DNA of 64,000 nucleotides from Lantana camara (taxonomy: Eukaryota; Streptophyta; Magnoliopsida; Lamiales; Verbenaceae): the NCBI GenBank assembly GCA_037501455.1, contig CM074863.1:11466001-11530000 (forward strand), in the 5' to 3' direction. A program made the translations under genes and the position numbers. Below the pieces are notes generated by a model. The model did not search any database. It saw nothing but the letters and a program-made list of their open reading frames with translations, and was not told where the DNA came from. Within the stretch, counting starts at the first letter, position 1; each line of letters starts with the position of its first letter. Below, piece by piece: positions 44,157 to 57,052 of this stretch.

Positions 44157-46357
44157 TGCTGGGACGGTGGGCCCAGAACAGTAGCAGTCCGGGACCACAT
44201 TTTAAAATTTTTATTTATAATACAAGTATTAAAATATTTCTAAAACATTTTAATACAAAGCGGAAGACTTAGCCGGATCTACTCAAGTATATACATGCAA
44301 TTGATAATAAATTTTTAAATCACTTAAGCAGATAAATATCTAACATGCAATTAACACTTAAGAGCACATAATTTATCATGCTTAAAATAAAACAACTGAA
44401 AACCATTACCGTACTGCAAACATGGCTATCTAACGGCATTTTTCCAGCTACCGAATTCACCTCTTGAGAACCCGACACCTGATCTCCTCGTGAAACCGGC
44501 AGAGCTTCCCTGCAATAACCCCAGGGACACCCTCGGAGTGTGGGCTCCGAAAGTATTTCTCTAAATACTTAGAGAAAATAAAACTTTAAACTAAAAACCC
44601 TTTTCAGGGTTTATTCTCCCGAAATCAGGCGTTTTATACAAACACCTAATTAAAATTAATTCCAAAATCAATCGGAATTAACTGGGAGAAAATGGGACTT
44701 GATTTCAAAGCCAAAGTTTGGCCAAAACCATCCCAAAACTGAATGGGAGAAATGGCAAGGGGATCAGCCTATTTATAGGCAAAACCCCGAGGGCAAAACG
44801 GTCATTTTGGATACAAAAGTAAGGGCAAAATGGTCATTTTACATCCCCACTTGCGTGTACAACTTGGACACGCAAACCAAGGTCACTACGTTGAAGGTCT
44901 CGTCACCACGAGTCCAACGCCGCCGGCCGTTCGCCGGAATTCCCCCGCACGCGCGGCCACAAGGCGGCGCGTGTGATCACTTGCCGGCTAGGGTTTCCGG
45001 TGACGTGGCCTCTTCAGGAGCTGCCACGTGTCCGGGTCTGGTCCGACCCGGAACCGGACCCGGTCCGGCCCTATCCGGGAACCCGACTCTGGACCCGTTG
45101 ACCCGGTCAACATGATGACGTGGCGCGATCTGGGCCGTCCACGTGTCGCACACGTGGCGTGCCACGCTGCTGCCCAGTCAGCGCCACCTGGGCCCACTTG
45201 CTGACGTGGCGTGACACGTCGGTGCCACGTCACCTGCCACGTCAGCTTTTTTTTTTTTTTAAATTAAAATTTTATTTTCTCCAAAATAAAATTCCGGGTA
45301 TTTCCAACTCTTTGGAACTTGATTTATTTTCTCAAAATAAATCCCTTGCATAGTTTCAAACACTTTGAAAAATTCATTTCTCTTTCTCCTTTTAATATTT
45401 TCTCTTTGGGTTTTTAATTGGGGCTTGCAGGGGGACCTACAGGACTAATTAATTTTAGCTCCAAACGGATTAATATATTATCATCCCATGATAATAATTA
45501 ATTACCGTTTAACAATATTTAATTCCACTAAATAAATATTGTTGAACTCTAAAATTAATTAAATTATTCACGAATTTCTCGATCTAGAATAATTTCACAT
45601 TTTACTCCTCCGTGTAGATATCCATGAAAAATAAATTACAACTACTATCATTTATTTTTCATCTCCAATTTGAAATTTATTGATTTGCCTTAAGTTCAAA
45701 TTCTCTGTATGTGAAGCACATTCAACATACAACTTCGGTGACGTTATCACGCGAAGTGCTTTGGCCAAAGTCTTAATTCGAACTTTTGTAAATCTATTTC
45801 AAAGATATCTCTTACCTTCCAGCAAGGCCACAGATTCCTCGATCAATATAACTCTTTAGCACATTTCATGTTGTCACCGAATCATACAAAGTATTTTGGC
45901 CACCCGTTACCGAGACCTCACTTCGAGTATGTTACAGTGACTAACACTACATGCCTAAAGCCGAAATATTATCAGGATTAAGAGTACAATGCTTCCTGAG
46001 ATTTTTTTCATTTTAGATAGCAGTATAAAATGAGTAATCTCAGTGGTCCAGTTCGATGTTTCCAATCCTATTGAAAATCATCAACGTGTTATAATTGGAA
46101 TCACCATTCCCTACGACGAAAGACTAATCATCTTATATAACCACGTTATAGTCTTGATAAGAACATATTCTTATCTTACCGACTAGAACTTTAATGACAC
46201 GTGATTTCGGTATTCAAAGTCTTTTCCTATGAAACACATTTCATATGAGAATACCACCACACGTCATTAATTATTAATATGTGAAATACTCATAACTTGT
46301 TGTAAATTCAGTTTAATTAATTCAACAAATTGAATTTTCAGGGCACTATTCCCAACA
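44157..46357 (-). repeat. R8 3' LTR
   Basis: This 2201-bp repeat is bounded inside by a purine-rich GCAAGTGGGAGATTG on the minus strand (the polypurine tract, about 46358-46372). A TATA-like TATAAAT is at 44771-44777 (minus strand), with the ACGT cluster upstream at 45003-45242. Confidence 0.9.
45003..45242. promoter_or_regulatory. Nine ACGT cores in the upstream LTR region of R8 (3' LTR copy)
   Basis: Nine ACGT cores occur in 240 bp, three of them as CACGTG (G-box) and several as ACGTGGC or GCCACGT, words known as bZIP/bHLH sites and ABA-responsive elements in plants. The block is GC-rich in an AT-rich element and lies about 230-470 bp upstream of the LTR TATA box (44771-44777, minus strand). 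Factor binding is inferred from the words alone. Confidence 0.55.
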
Positions 46358-49300
46358 ATCTCCCACTTGCCCTAAATTCAATTTGGCCATACATCTAAGT
46401 CTTATTCCTTTCACATGAGTGTCAAAACTCGTTTTACACTCTTTTGCGCCAATACTTTAGTGAAGGAATCTATTAGATGTTTCTCTGAGCCAACAAATAG
46501 GAAATCATAAATCCAGTACATCTAACTGGCTGCTTCTCAAGCTACCATGTATTTGACTTTCATGGCGGTGTAAGCAATACAAGTCTGCTTAACATTCTCC
46601 AATCAACGATTGCTCTTTCTAGAGTAAACACGTATTCTGATGTCAAACATCTAGAATACAAATCAGATTGTAAATCCGAATCTCTATACTCTATTGAAAT
46701 GAGCTCACCACTGTGGTAGACAAGCATATAATGTCAACTCCAATATATGCTTTCACTACTACCCAGTGTCAGATTCTAGGGTTTGACTAATATCTACTGA
46801 CTTAGACCTATTTCATGATAGACAGCTGGCCTTGTACATAATATGACATACATAAAGCTTCCGCTGCGGAACTCTAATCATGTCCTCTATCTCTTCAGTT
46901 GTCATAGGATACTGATCCCGAGATCGATAAATTCCATATCTAAAAAGTAATGAACCTTTCTTGGAATTTGTCATATTATACCTTACCAGCATCTTATCAA
47001 TTAATGCTTCTTGTGATAAACCGACTTCCTTATTCCTATGATCACGACAAAAGTCTAATCCTTGGAATAATATTGGTATCACTTAGGCCTATTCTTGTCA
47101 AAATGATTTGACGTCCGAATCTTGACCATTGACAAAATTCTTGCATCATTCCCAATGAGCAGAATGTTAATTACGTACAAAGTGAAAGTGTTACAACGCT
47201 ATCATGATGTCATTTTGTACACTTCATGGTTCATCAGGCAATTATACAAATCCAAAGAATCTAAATTGCCTTATAATTCTGATGCTCCATAATCTAGACG
47301 CTTGCTTAAGATCATAAACCGATCTATTAAGCTCGCATTATATACACCTGATTTCTGCCTGTGAAGCCTTCAGGTTATGCCATGTATCTCTTTTTCTTGA
47401 AGTTGCCCGTTCAAGAACATAGTCTTTACATCCATTTATCTAATCTCATAATCGATAATGAGATAAAATGGAGAGGATAATGGACTTAAGCATTTCTATA
47501 GGCGAGAAGACCTCATAAATGATTTCTTCTTTCTGGGTAAAATCCCTTGCCAAAAGTTTGCTCTAAAGTCTCTACTTTTTCGTCCATTTCTCTTTTTATT
47601 GTCTTGTAAAACCCAATTTTATCTAATAGGGTTTAATGCCTTCAGGCGCCTCTACAAGTTCAAGACTTTGTTAGAATACAGATATTCTAACTTAGATTCC
47701 ATGGATATTGACCAAACGGTCAGCGTCTATATCTTTTACAGCTTCATTACACGTGATAGGATCAGATACGTTAGATTCAACCACTTAGGTTAATCTTAGG
47801 TATCTTGTCAGGTGTCCTGACAATCCTCCCACTATAATGATGCTCTCGTGTACACGTCTCTACATCACATGTTGTATTTGGTACATCACATGTATCTAAT
47901 ACATTTTCAATTATCACAGGTTTATGGAAATCAGTATCTAATACTGTTATTTCTTTTAACACTACTTTGCTTCTACCCTTTGTGGTTATCTATGTAATTA
48001 TCTTTGAAATATTCACAAACATCTTTTGTGATTTCTCAAATTACAAAATATACCACCTCTTGTTCTTCTTAGGATAACCTTAGAACAAGTAAACCTTTGT
48101 TCTTTATTCTAACTTGTCAGGATCCATCCTTAACTCGTGGACTAGGCTACCTTAAATCCGAAGATAAAAGATACAGGGTTTTCACCCTAGCTACAGATCC
48201 ATCAGTGTTTTAGAAACTGACTTAGATAGAACTAGGTTTGTCGTTTTGTGTGCAAGACCCCAAAACGAAATTCATAGGGTAGCATGACTCTTCATGAATC
48301 TTACCACCATTATCAGAGTTCTATTTCTCCTTTCTGCAATACATCTTTGCTAAGACGTATCTCATATATATAGTTGAGATCCAATCTCATTGGAGAAATT
48401 CTGTTTAACTCTGAACTTAGATACTTATCACTACTTCGACCTAATCGAAGTGCCTTGATATGTTTTCTAATTTGATTCTTTGACTTCAGTCTTATATTCT
48501 TTGAACTCTTCAACAATTACAGACTTAAGTCTCATCAAATAAACATATATGTATCTAGAGTAATCATTCAAACGAATGATGAAATATCCAAAACTTCCTC
48601 TTGCTTGAATAATCATAGGATCACATATCCGTATGAACTGACACAAGCAACTTCATGGCTTAAATACCTTTTGTCTCAAAAAGGTTTCTTGGCCATTTTA
48701 ACCTTCTAAATAGGATTTGCAGATTGATACTATTTTCAAGTCAATAGGACTCAACAATCAGTCTTTGGATCCTATTCAGATTCAATTGACCAATAGATAG
48801 GTGCCACGAAGAAGTTTTTCTTCTTAGATGGTAGGTCAAGCTTCTTAATGTTAAACTTGAATTAGAGTTTTCATTGATGTATAAAAGACCATCTTTTATT
48901 GTGCCAGAGCAAATAAACCTTTTATTTTGCTTAGTGGTAAACTTTTGTTCAAAACAAACAATTAAACTATTAGTTATCAAATAACTTACAGAAATTAAAT
49001 TTCTGTATATATGGCACGTATAATATTAAAACCCTTTTGCCAAAATACGACTTTATAGTCTTTACTGCTAATACAATTACACTTGTATTATCCCCGAGCA
49101 GTAGTTATGTGTTAGCCGTTTTTCAACCTTTCTGGTTGGTTTGAATCTTCGCAACAACTTGCAAATATGATTAGTTGATCTCAAATTCACATACCAGGAG
49201 TCCGGTGAATTTCCAACTAAACATATTTTCAACGAGTAAGATATCTTCATATCTTATCTAAACGGCGTAACAAACAGACAGACTAAGTATTTTGGATAAT

Positions 49301-51238
49301 TTCCTTTTCCAATACCCATTACCACCGAAATAGAAACACTTTTCCATTGTCGGATTTGACTTTCTATTTCTGAACCTTCGATTGGGAACTTTTCCTTTTC
49401 TTTCTTCCACTTACTGGCTTTCTAGCCCGTGGATATTGATGTCTGATTAAAGAGAACTTTTCCCTTAGTCTATATCACCCTTTCTGCCACATTGAGGTCG
49501 TTCATTGGTTTTAAAAAATTATTTAATATAATCTTGAACGTTCAAATGACTTAGGCAGAGAGTATAGAATCGTATCCTATCTGTTAAGATTGTCTCTTTA
49601 AGCACAAAGGCTTTCAATCTCATTCAGATTAGCTATCATACTCATAATATGATTATGAAACATTGATCCTTCAAACATCTTTAACTGACAACCGTTTTCA
49701 TGGCTCGTACCTACGTACGACTCTGTCTTCAACACATGTTCTTATCAGTAGACATCTCATGTGTTTGATGCTCAAGAACATTTAAAACAGATATCAGGAT
49801 ATAAGACTAGCCAGATCATCACACTTGATCTATTTAGAATAAACGTCTTTCTAATCCTGACTGGTTGTAGTTTCCGAAATTTTCGGATAAGGTTCAGTGA
49901 GTACGTAAACTTTCGTGCCTCAATACGATGTCAAGATTCATTACTTAGTCAGCGTAGTTGAACCCTTACTAGCCTATTTCCTTATAGACATACAGTTTTG
50001 AGTGGGCTAAGAGAGATCGTAATTATAAAACTGAAATAAATAAATAAATGCAAGTTATGATTATGTATTTCACTTTCTTCTGCGTCCAACCAATAAATGA
50101 AATCCACGTAAGCATTTTGGTTTACGCAATGGTGACTTAACTAACTGCAGTTGACTCCCCGGAGGCGAGGTCGAAAACCGCTTAGAAAAGCAAGAACTAT
50201 TCTTAATTAACATGTCATCTAGGTAACTCTTACCAAACAATATCAATCCACCACGTCAACCCTTGGCCTCTAAGTAAATGTAACATAGCTCCGAAGGGAG
50301 GTTAATACATTACTTAGTCAAGTGTGTACCATTACCTAGAAGTCCGTACGAGTAGGTCAAGACACTCCACGGAGGCGTGGTCGAGCTGACTTCCCCGTAT
50401 TTCATTCTATCCGTAGAAGTCTAATCTTGTATACCGCGAATATATACCCGCCGAAGGGAGTAGTATACATCCACTATACTATAGACGGGTAATGGAGGCC
50501 GTGAGAATCCAACTCTTTTCATCTCGCTCCCACTTGAATTTTTAAAAGGTGTGGATTATCTGTTGATTATTTAATAATCATTTTTGGCGTCTTATTATTG
50601 GAAGTAATTAATCTAATTAATACCCTCCCACTAGGATTACTAAATCATATTTAAAATCCTAATAATAATATTTTAAGGCAATTTAATAACTATTTATTAA
50701 TTAGGCCAAAAAATATTAGTTCAATTATGCATCGCGTCTAATTTCTATTAAACATTACTATTTAATCACATTAAATAAAATATGCATAATTGTAAATATC
50801 ATAATATCTCATATTATCATGATCATGCCATAAAATAAAATAATTAAGCATGCTTTCATATAATTATCACATAATTATCATGCTTAAAATTTTAAATGAC
50901 ACAAAATAAATATGCCATAAATTTAAATCAATTAAGCTTGCTGTTATAATTATCACATAATTATCATGCTTAAAATAAATGGCATAAAGTAAACATGTTA
51001 TAAATAAATTATCTCATAATTTAAATCATGTTTATTGATTCGGTAATTAACCAGGAAGATTATTGAAATCGATTCCCAGAAAATTACCATTCCACGTAAA
51101 TTCCCAGGAAACACTGGAGGGGTCACAACGGTCCCACTTAAAAACCAGCCTCCTTTGACAGAATTTACGTGCACAGTATCAGATTTAAAATTATGCATCA
51201 CATGCATCATATCAATGCATGTATATATCTAGAGCACG
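46358..51238 (-). pseudogene. R8 copia polyprotein, heavily decayed
   Basis: Pieces are recognisable by position. At 48741-48980 is a pre-integrase segment (WHLSIGQLNLNRIQRL). At 48313-48516 is the end of the integrase core (KALRLGRSSDKYLSSEL). Near 47800 is an SGRIVRTPDKI-like link. At 46813-47082 is the RT end (GLSQEALIDKMLVRYNM). At about 46390-46600 is the RNase H end. No piece is longer than about 90 codons. The first 1.2 kb inside the primer site (50040-51238) is non-coding leader with repeated CGGAGGCGnGGTCGA and CCGAAGGGAG words. Confidence 0.75.
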
Positions 51239-51250
51239 GCTCTGATACCA
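51239..51250 (-). other. R8 primer binding site
   Basis: TGGTATCAGAGC on the minus strand, two bases from the 5' LTR at 51253; initiator-Met type. Confidence 0.85.
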
Positions 51251-51252
51251 GT

Positions 51253-53468
51253 TGCTGGGACGGTGGGCCCAGAACAGTAGCAGTCCGGGACCACATTTTA
51301 AAATTTTTATTTATAATACAAGTATTAAAATATTTCTAAAACATTTTAATACAAAGCGGAAGACTTAGCCGGATCTACTCAAGTATATACATGCAATTGA
51401 TAACAAATTTTTAAATCACTTAAGCAGATAAATATCTAACATGCAATTAACACTTAAGAGCACATAATTTATCATGCTTAAAATAAAACAACTGAAAACC
51501 ATTACCGTACTGCAAACATGGCTATCTAACGGCATTTTTCCAGCTACCGAATTCACCTCTTGAGAACCCGACACCTGATCTCCTCGTGAAACCGGCAGAG
51601 CTTCCCTGCAATAACCCCAGGGACACCCTCGGAGTGTGGGCTCCGAAAGTATTTCTCTAAATACTTAGAGAAAATAAAACTTTAAACTAAAAACCCTTTT
51701 CAGGGTTTATTCTCCCGAAATCAGGCGTTTTATACAAACACCTAATTAAAATTAATTCCAAAATCAATCGGAATTAACTGGGAGAAAATGGGACTTGATT
51801 TCAAAGCCAAAGTTTGGCCAAAACCATCCCAAAACTGAATGGGAGAAATGGCAAGGGGATCAGCCTATTTATAGGCAAAAACCCGAGGGCAAAACGGTCG
51901 TTTTGGATACAAAAGTAAGGGCAAAATGGTCATTTTACATCCCCACTTGCGTGTACAACTTGGACACGCAAACCAAGGTCACTACGTTGAAGGTCTCGTC
52001 ACCACGAGTCCAACGCCGCCGGCCGTTCGCCGGAATTCCCCCGCACGCGCGGCCACAAGGCGGCGCGTGTGATCACTTGCCGGCTAGGGTTTCCGATGAC
52101 GTGGCCTCTTCAGAAGCTGCCACGTGTCCGGGTCTGGTCCGACCCGGAACCGGACCCGGTCCGGCCCTATCCGGGAACCCGACCCGTTGACCCGACTCTG
52201 GACCCGTTGACCCGGTCAACATGATGACGTGGTGCGATCTGGGCCGTCCACGTGTCGCACACGTGGCGTGCCACGCGGCTGCCCAGTCAGCACCACCTGG
52301 GCCCACTTGTTGACGTGGCGTGACACGTCAGTGCCACGTCACCTGCCACGTCAGCTTTTTTTTTTTTTTTTAAATTAAAATTTTATTTTCTCCAAAATAA
52401 AATTTCGGGTATTTCCAACTCTTTGGAACTTGATTTATTTTCTCAAAATAAATCCCTTGCATATTTTCAAACACTTTGAAAAATTCATTTCTCTTTCTCC
52501 TTTTAATATTTTCTCTTTGGGTTTTTAATTGGGGCTTGCAGGGGGACCTACAGGACTAATTAATTTTAGCTCCAAACGGATTAATATATTATCATCCCAT
52601 GATAATAATTAATTACCGTTTAACAATATTTAATTCCACTAAATAAATATTGTTGAACTCTAAAATTAATTAAATTATTCACGAATTTCTCGATCTAGAA
52701 TAATTTCACATTTTACTCCTCCGTGTAGATATCCATGAAAAATAAATTACAACTACTATCATTTATTTTTCATCTCCAATTTGAAATTTATTGATTTGCC
52801 TTAAGTTCAAATTCTCTGTATGTGAAGCACATTCAACATACAACTTCGGTGACGTTATCACGCGAAGTGCTTTGGCCAAAGTCTTAATTCGAACTTTTGT
52901 AAATCTATTTCAAAGATATCTCTTACCTTCCAGCAAGGCCACAGATTCCTCGATCAATATAACTCTTTAGCACATTTCATGTTGTCACCGAATCATACAA
53001 AGTATTTTGGCCACCCGTTACCGAGACCTCACTTCGAGTATGTTACAGTGACTAACACTACATGCCTAAAGCCGAAATATTATCAGGATTAAGAGTACAA
53101 TGCTTCCTGAGATTTTTTTCATTTTAGATAGCAGTATAAAATGAATAATCTCAGTGGTCCAGTTCGATGTTTCCAATCCTATTGAAAATCATCAACGTGT
53201 TATAATTGGAATCACCATTCCCTATGACGAAAGACTAATCATCTTATATAACCACGTTATAGTCTTGATAAGAACATATTCTTATCTTACCGACTAGAAC
53301 TTTAATGACACGTGATTTCGGTATTCAAAGTCTTTTCCTATGAAACACATTTCATATGAGAATACCACCACACGTCATTAATTATTAATATGTGAAATAC
53401 TCATAACTTGTTGTAAATTCAATTTAATTAATTCAACAAATTGAATTTTCAGGGCACTATTCCCAACA
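51253..53468 (-). repeat. R8 5' LTR
   Basis: This 2216-bp repeat has a TATA-like TATAAAT at 51867-51873 (minus strand). It contains an extra short duplication of ACCCGTTGACCCG-like sequence near 52180 compared with the 3' LTR. Confidence 0.9.
52099..52351. promoter_or_regulatory. Nine ACGT cores in the upstream LTR region of R8 (5' LTR copy)
   Basis: The same nine ACGT cores as in the 3' LTR are kept here, although the block has gathered about seven substitutions between the copies. This is the copy that would drive the element, upstream of the TATA box at 51867-51873 on the minus strand. Confidence 0.55.
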
Positions 53469-53473
53469 CTAAT

Positions 53474-54345
53474 CATGCATAAAGAGGAGCACAACCCTGA
53501 ATTCACTACTCACAGCCATAAATATGCAACTATAGCAGCAAATTCGCAAAAAATTTCTCATATAGCCCTAAGACACCTAAGACACACCCCACACTTAAAG
53601 CATTTGTTGTCCTCAACCTAAAAATAAAGCAGAAATGAAAAACGAGGACTTCCCTGAACCCAGGGGGTGTGATGGCCGCGAGTCAGACTTGGGGATTCCT
53701 GTCTATGATCATGGTTAGCCTTCCTGTCAGTAGCATTTTGGTTTGGTGATTTTGACGGGTCAGATTTGACTCGTGGGTCAAGATGTGGGTAGGGTGGCGG
53801 GTGGTGTTGGTATCTGAGTGGAGGCTCCGTTTGGCAAAATATTGTCCAGAACCCTTGGCCGTGACCTCAGCCAAGTGTGTTCACAGTAGCAAAATTCCAT
53901 CTTCAGCGGTTCTATCTTTTGGATCTGAATTTTACCTCCCCCACACTTATCTAAATATCTCCGCTGCACATTTGCCTGCAAAACACGAAAGGGGAGAATA
54001 TTTCAACGGAACGAGGAATACGAGGAAAAGAAGGAAACGAAAACAAAGAAAACTAAAGCAAGAAAAATAAAACTTGGGTTGCCTCCCAATCAGCGCCCTT
54101 GTTTAATGTCACGGACTCGACGTGTCTCTATTTCGCACTTAAGTGTCTAGAGGAGGATCCTCTAGATTGATCTCTTCAACCATGTGGGGTGCAAATCCTT
54201 CATAAAAAGGATTCAATCCATGCAGCATCACTTCACTATCCACATTTTTAATCATTTGATCAGGGGGTTTAAGGATCTCCATTTTCACCGTCTCCATTAT
54301 AGGTGGGTCTAGCCGACGTCGGGTTGCTCTATGGGACTCGGATCC
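53474..54345 (-). other. R7 region where pol is deleted
   Basis: Reading on the minus strand, the protease frame stops at 54346. A short stretch resembling the start of RT (SESHRATRRRLDPPIMETVK, about 54270-54345) follows, and by about 54080-54100 the sequence reads GGGAGGCAACCCAAG, a phrase typical of the region after pol/env in Athila elements. Several kilobases of pol are therefore missing between about 54100 and 54270. The rest is non-coding. Confidence 0.6.
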
Positions 54346-55821
54346 TCATTCCAAAAAAATATCATGCATGTTCCCCAAAGCCATCAGTCCCTTGACATTT
54401 TTGACGGTCCATTCAATTGCCTCTTTGCAATTTTGAAGTACTCCGATCAGTTTTTCCTCTTCCAGACTGTCAAGCGTTCTAGCTATGATCACAGGTAGGG
54501 TCTCACAGTCGCCCAGATATGCGTGTTTTAAAAACTCAGGTAGCTTTTCGATTTCCAGCTTTAGATACTGCAAAATTGAAGGTAAAAGCTTAAATTCTAA
54601 TATAGTTAACTCAATAGGCACAGACTTTGAACTTGTAATATCATTAAGCCCTTGTAATGCATGGAACTTATCAAAAACATCATCAAAAGACTTAAACCGA
54701 TTAGAAAATCTCTTCAGCCAATCAACAGATATGTCATGACAAATAGCATAATTCAACTCAACATCATTATTTGAACCAAAATCCTCATGAGTCAAATTCT
54801 CAGTGACACCAACACTACAAACGCAAGACACATCATCAACATGCTTAGTGGAATCATAAACATTGAATTTCACTACTTCACCATCAAACTCTAAGGTTAA
54901 TGAACCGCTATGCACATCTATCTTTGCCTTAGCTGTACTAAGGAAAGGCCTACCAAATAATATATCAGAGGGCTCGGATGAATAATTGTTTTCCATATCA
55001 ATCACAAAGAAATCAGCAGGAAAAATCAATTCATTAACTTGAACTAGCACATCCTCTAAAACGCCTTCAGGATAGACAATTGATCGATTAGCTAATTGAA
55101 TAATAACTCCGGTACTAGCTAATGGACCAAGACCCAAAGAATTATAGACAGATAAAGGCATAACATTGATAGAAGATCCTAAATCACACATAGCTTTACC
55201 AATACCAATATGTCCAATCTTACATGGGATAGAAAACATACCTTTGTCGTGACACTTAAGAGGTAATTTTCTCTGTAAGACCGCTGAAACATTTTCACCA
55301 ACACTCACCTTCTCATTACCTGTCAACTTACGCTTATTGGTGCATAATTCCTTAAGGAATTTGGCGTAGCCTGGAACCTGTTTGATGGCCTCGAGAAGTG
55401 GAATGTTTACTTCAACTTTTTCAAAAGGAGCCAAGACGTTCTTATTTCCTTTGTCCTTCTTTCTCTGAACGAACCTTTCAGGGAATGGTGGTGGAACTAC
55501 CAGTAGCTGAGGCTTCTGATAGACTTCAACTGGACTGGAATTCTGTCTGTGATCTCTGGCAGGATCCTTCTCAGCCTTCTTCTCAGTTTCTGCATTAGGG
55601 CCCTGTTCCTGGTCATGTTTGGGATACCTGTCGACTGGAGGCTTTAATTCCTTTCCGTTTTGCACCATAATCGCACTCACGTTGTGCCTTAAGTCAAGCT
55701 TTTGCGATAGTAGTTTGCCTTGGGTCTCCACTTTGCTGACCGACGATGCAATTTGTCCCACATGAATCTCCAAACTCTTTATACTCTCTTCCACCTTCTG
55801 AAATCTCGCCGCAGTGTCCTG
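54346..55821 (-). pseudogene. R7 gag C-terminus and protease
   Basis: About 480 codons are open in the gag frame after a stop at 55822. The first part is low-complexity and charged; the protease follows with DLGSSINVMPLSVY (about 55165-55180, Athila-type DLGxS active site) and ILFGRPFLSTAKAKID (about 54940). The frame ends at 54346 with a stop at what would be the start of RT. The length of the surviving open frame suggests recent loss or continued use of gag-protease. Confidence 0.82.
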
Positions 55822-56859
55822 TTAAAATTTCTCAGTGTTAGTAGCTAGCATATGGACAATATCACTAAGAGATGTACCTGAGCCTGAAGGCTGTTGTGGT
55901 GGTGGTATCGGATGGAAGTTCTGATTGGTCGGTTGGTTGTTTGCATAGCTGTAGCTTGGGTAACTTCGCCATCCAAGGTTGTGGGTGTTTGAATAGGGGT
56001 CAAACTTCATTTGTTGGTATCCAATGGTATTCATATTCCGAGGTGTCTCTTCGTGTAGAGTTGGGCATGCATCAGTGAAGTGAGCGGGGCTAGTGCAAAT
56101 GCCACAAACTCTTGCCGGTGGAGTAGGACCTACATTCATTTTCTGCACCAAGGTTGTTAGCAAAGACTCAATTTTATCAAGTGAATTAGTATTTACCTCA
56201 TTCACCCTTCGGGGGGTATCCTGCTGAGCTTCAAATTGTTGAGAATTTGCAGCCATGGTCGATATGAGCTCTCTAGCTTCGGCTGGTGTCTTGCTAACAA
56301 TTGCTCCGCCACTCGCGGCATCCATCATTCTACATTCCATCGGAGTTAGTCCTTCATAGAAGTATTGAATGACCAATTGATCCGAAATTCCATGTTGAGG
56401 GCAACTTGCTAGTAACCTCTTGAACCTTTCCCAACATTCGTAGAGGCTCTCGGAATCCCTTTGCTTCACGCCACAAATTTCTCGCCTAATGTTTGTAGCA
56501 CGAGAAGCCGGAAAGTATCTCTCAAGGAATTGTCTTGACATGTCCGCCCAAGTTGTGACCGTACCCGAAGGTAAGTAATATAGCCACTCTTTAGCCGCAT
56601 CTTGCAATGAGAAGGGAAAAGCCCTTAACTTGATTTGATCCTCCGTCACATTGTTTGGCTTCATGGACGTGCACACAAGGTGAAATTCCTTAAGATGCTT
56701 GTTCGGGTCCTCATTCTCCAACCCTCGGAAAGTTGGCAACAAATGGATGAGTCCCGACTTCAGTTCGAAGCCTTCTTACAGTTCTGGAAAAGTTATGCAG
56801 AGTGGATGTTGTGCCTCAGTAGGTCGGGCAAGGTCCCGAAGTGTTCTGTTCTGAGCCAT
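55822..56859 (-). pseudogene. R7 gag
   Basis: The likely start is the ATG at 56859 (MAQNRTLRDLARP), an Athila-like gag beginning. An in-frame stop occurs at 56776-56778, after which the frame is open to 55822. The gag core has GLENEDPNKHLKEFH, LRAFPFSLQDAAKEWLY and the FLERYFP motif; a zinc knuckle CGICTSPAHFTDAC is at about 56070-56115. A second stop at 55822 separates it from protease in the same frame. Confidence 0.85.
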
Positions 56860-57030
56860 ATCTTGACCGTGATCACTGCCAGGTTTCTCGTCAGTCTGCT
56901 CTGTAACTTTTAACTGTTGTTCAGAATTAGTATCAGTTTTCAGCTTCAAACGATTCTGAACTTTCGCCAAATGCTGCTTGCTCACGAAGGTTCCTAAGCA
57001 TAAGAAAAAGAAACAAAATTAGTTACCAAT

Positions 57031-57047
57031 CCCCGGCAACGGCGCCA
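57031..57047 (-). other. R7 primer binding site (Athila type)
   Basis: On the minus strand TGGCGCCGTTGCCGGGG, five bases inside the 5' LTR. This site is characteristic of Athila-type elements and is commonly assigned to tRNA-Asp. Confidence 0.85.
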
Positions 57048-57052
57048 AAAAT

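Larger units (their letters stand above)
44157..53468 (-). mobile_element. R8: Ty1/copia element with young LTRs and decayed interior
   Basis: TG...CA ends and a perfect 5-bp duplication, CTAAT (44152-44156 and 53469-53473), define a 9312-bp element inside R7. LTRs are 2201 and 2216 bp; the size difference is mainly a 15-bp duplication (near 52180), and about 15 substitutions are visible by eye (about 99.3% identity). The primer site and the order pre-integrase, integrase, RT, RNase H on the minus strand show copia. The interior has stops every few dozen codons, so R8 could not have supplied its own enzymes. Confidence 0.9.

Noticed and set aside
44699..45233. Open frames of 77-138 codons in the R8 LTR
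   Set aside because: They are repeated in both LTRs, lie in GC-rich promoter-like sequence on both strands, and have no domain; they are by-products of composition.
54485..54739. Plus-strand open frame opposite the R7 protease frame
   Set aside because: A shadow of the minus-strand gag-protease frame with no motif of its own.
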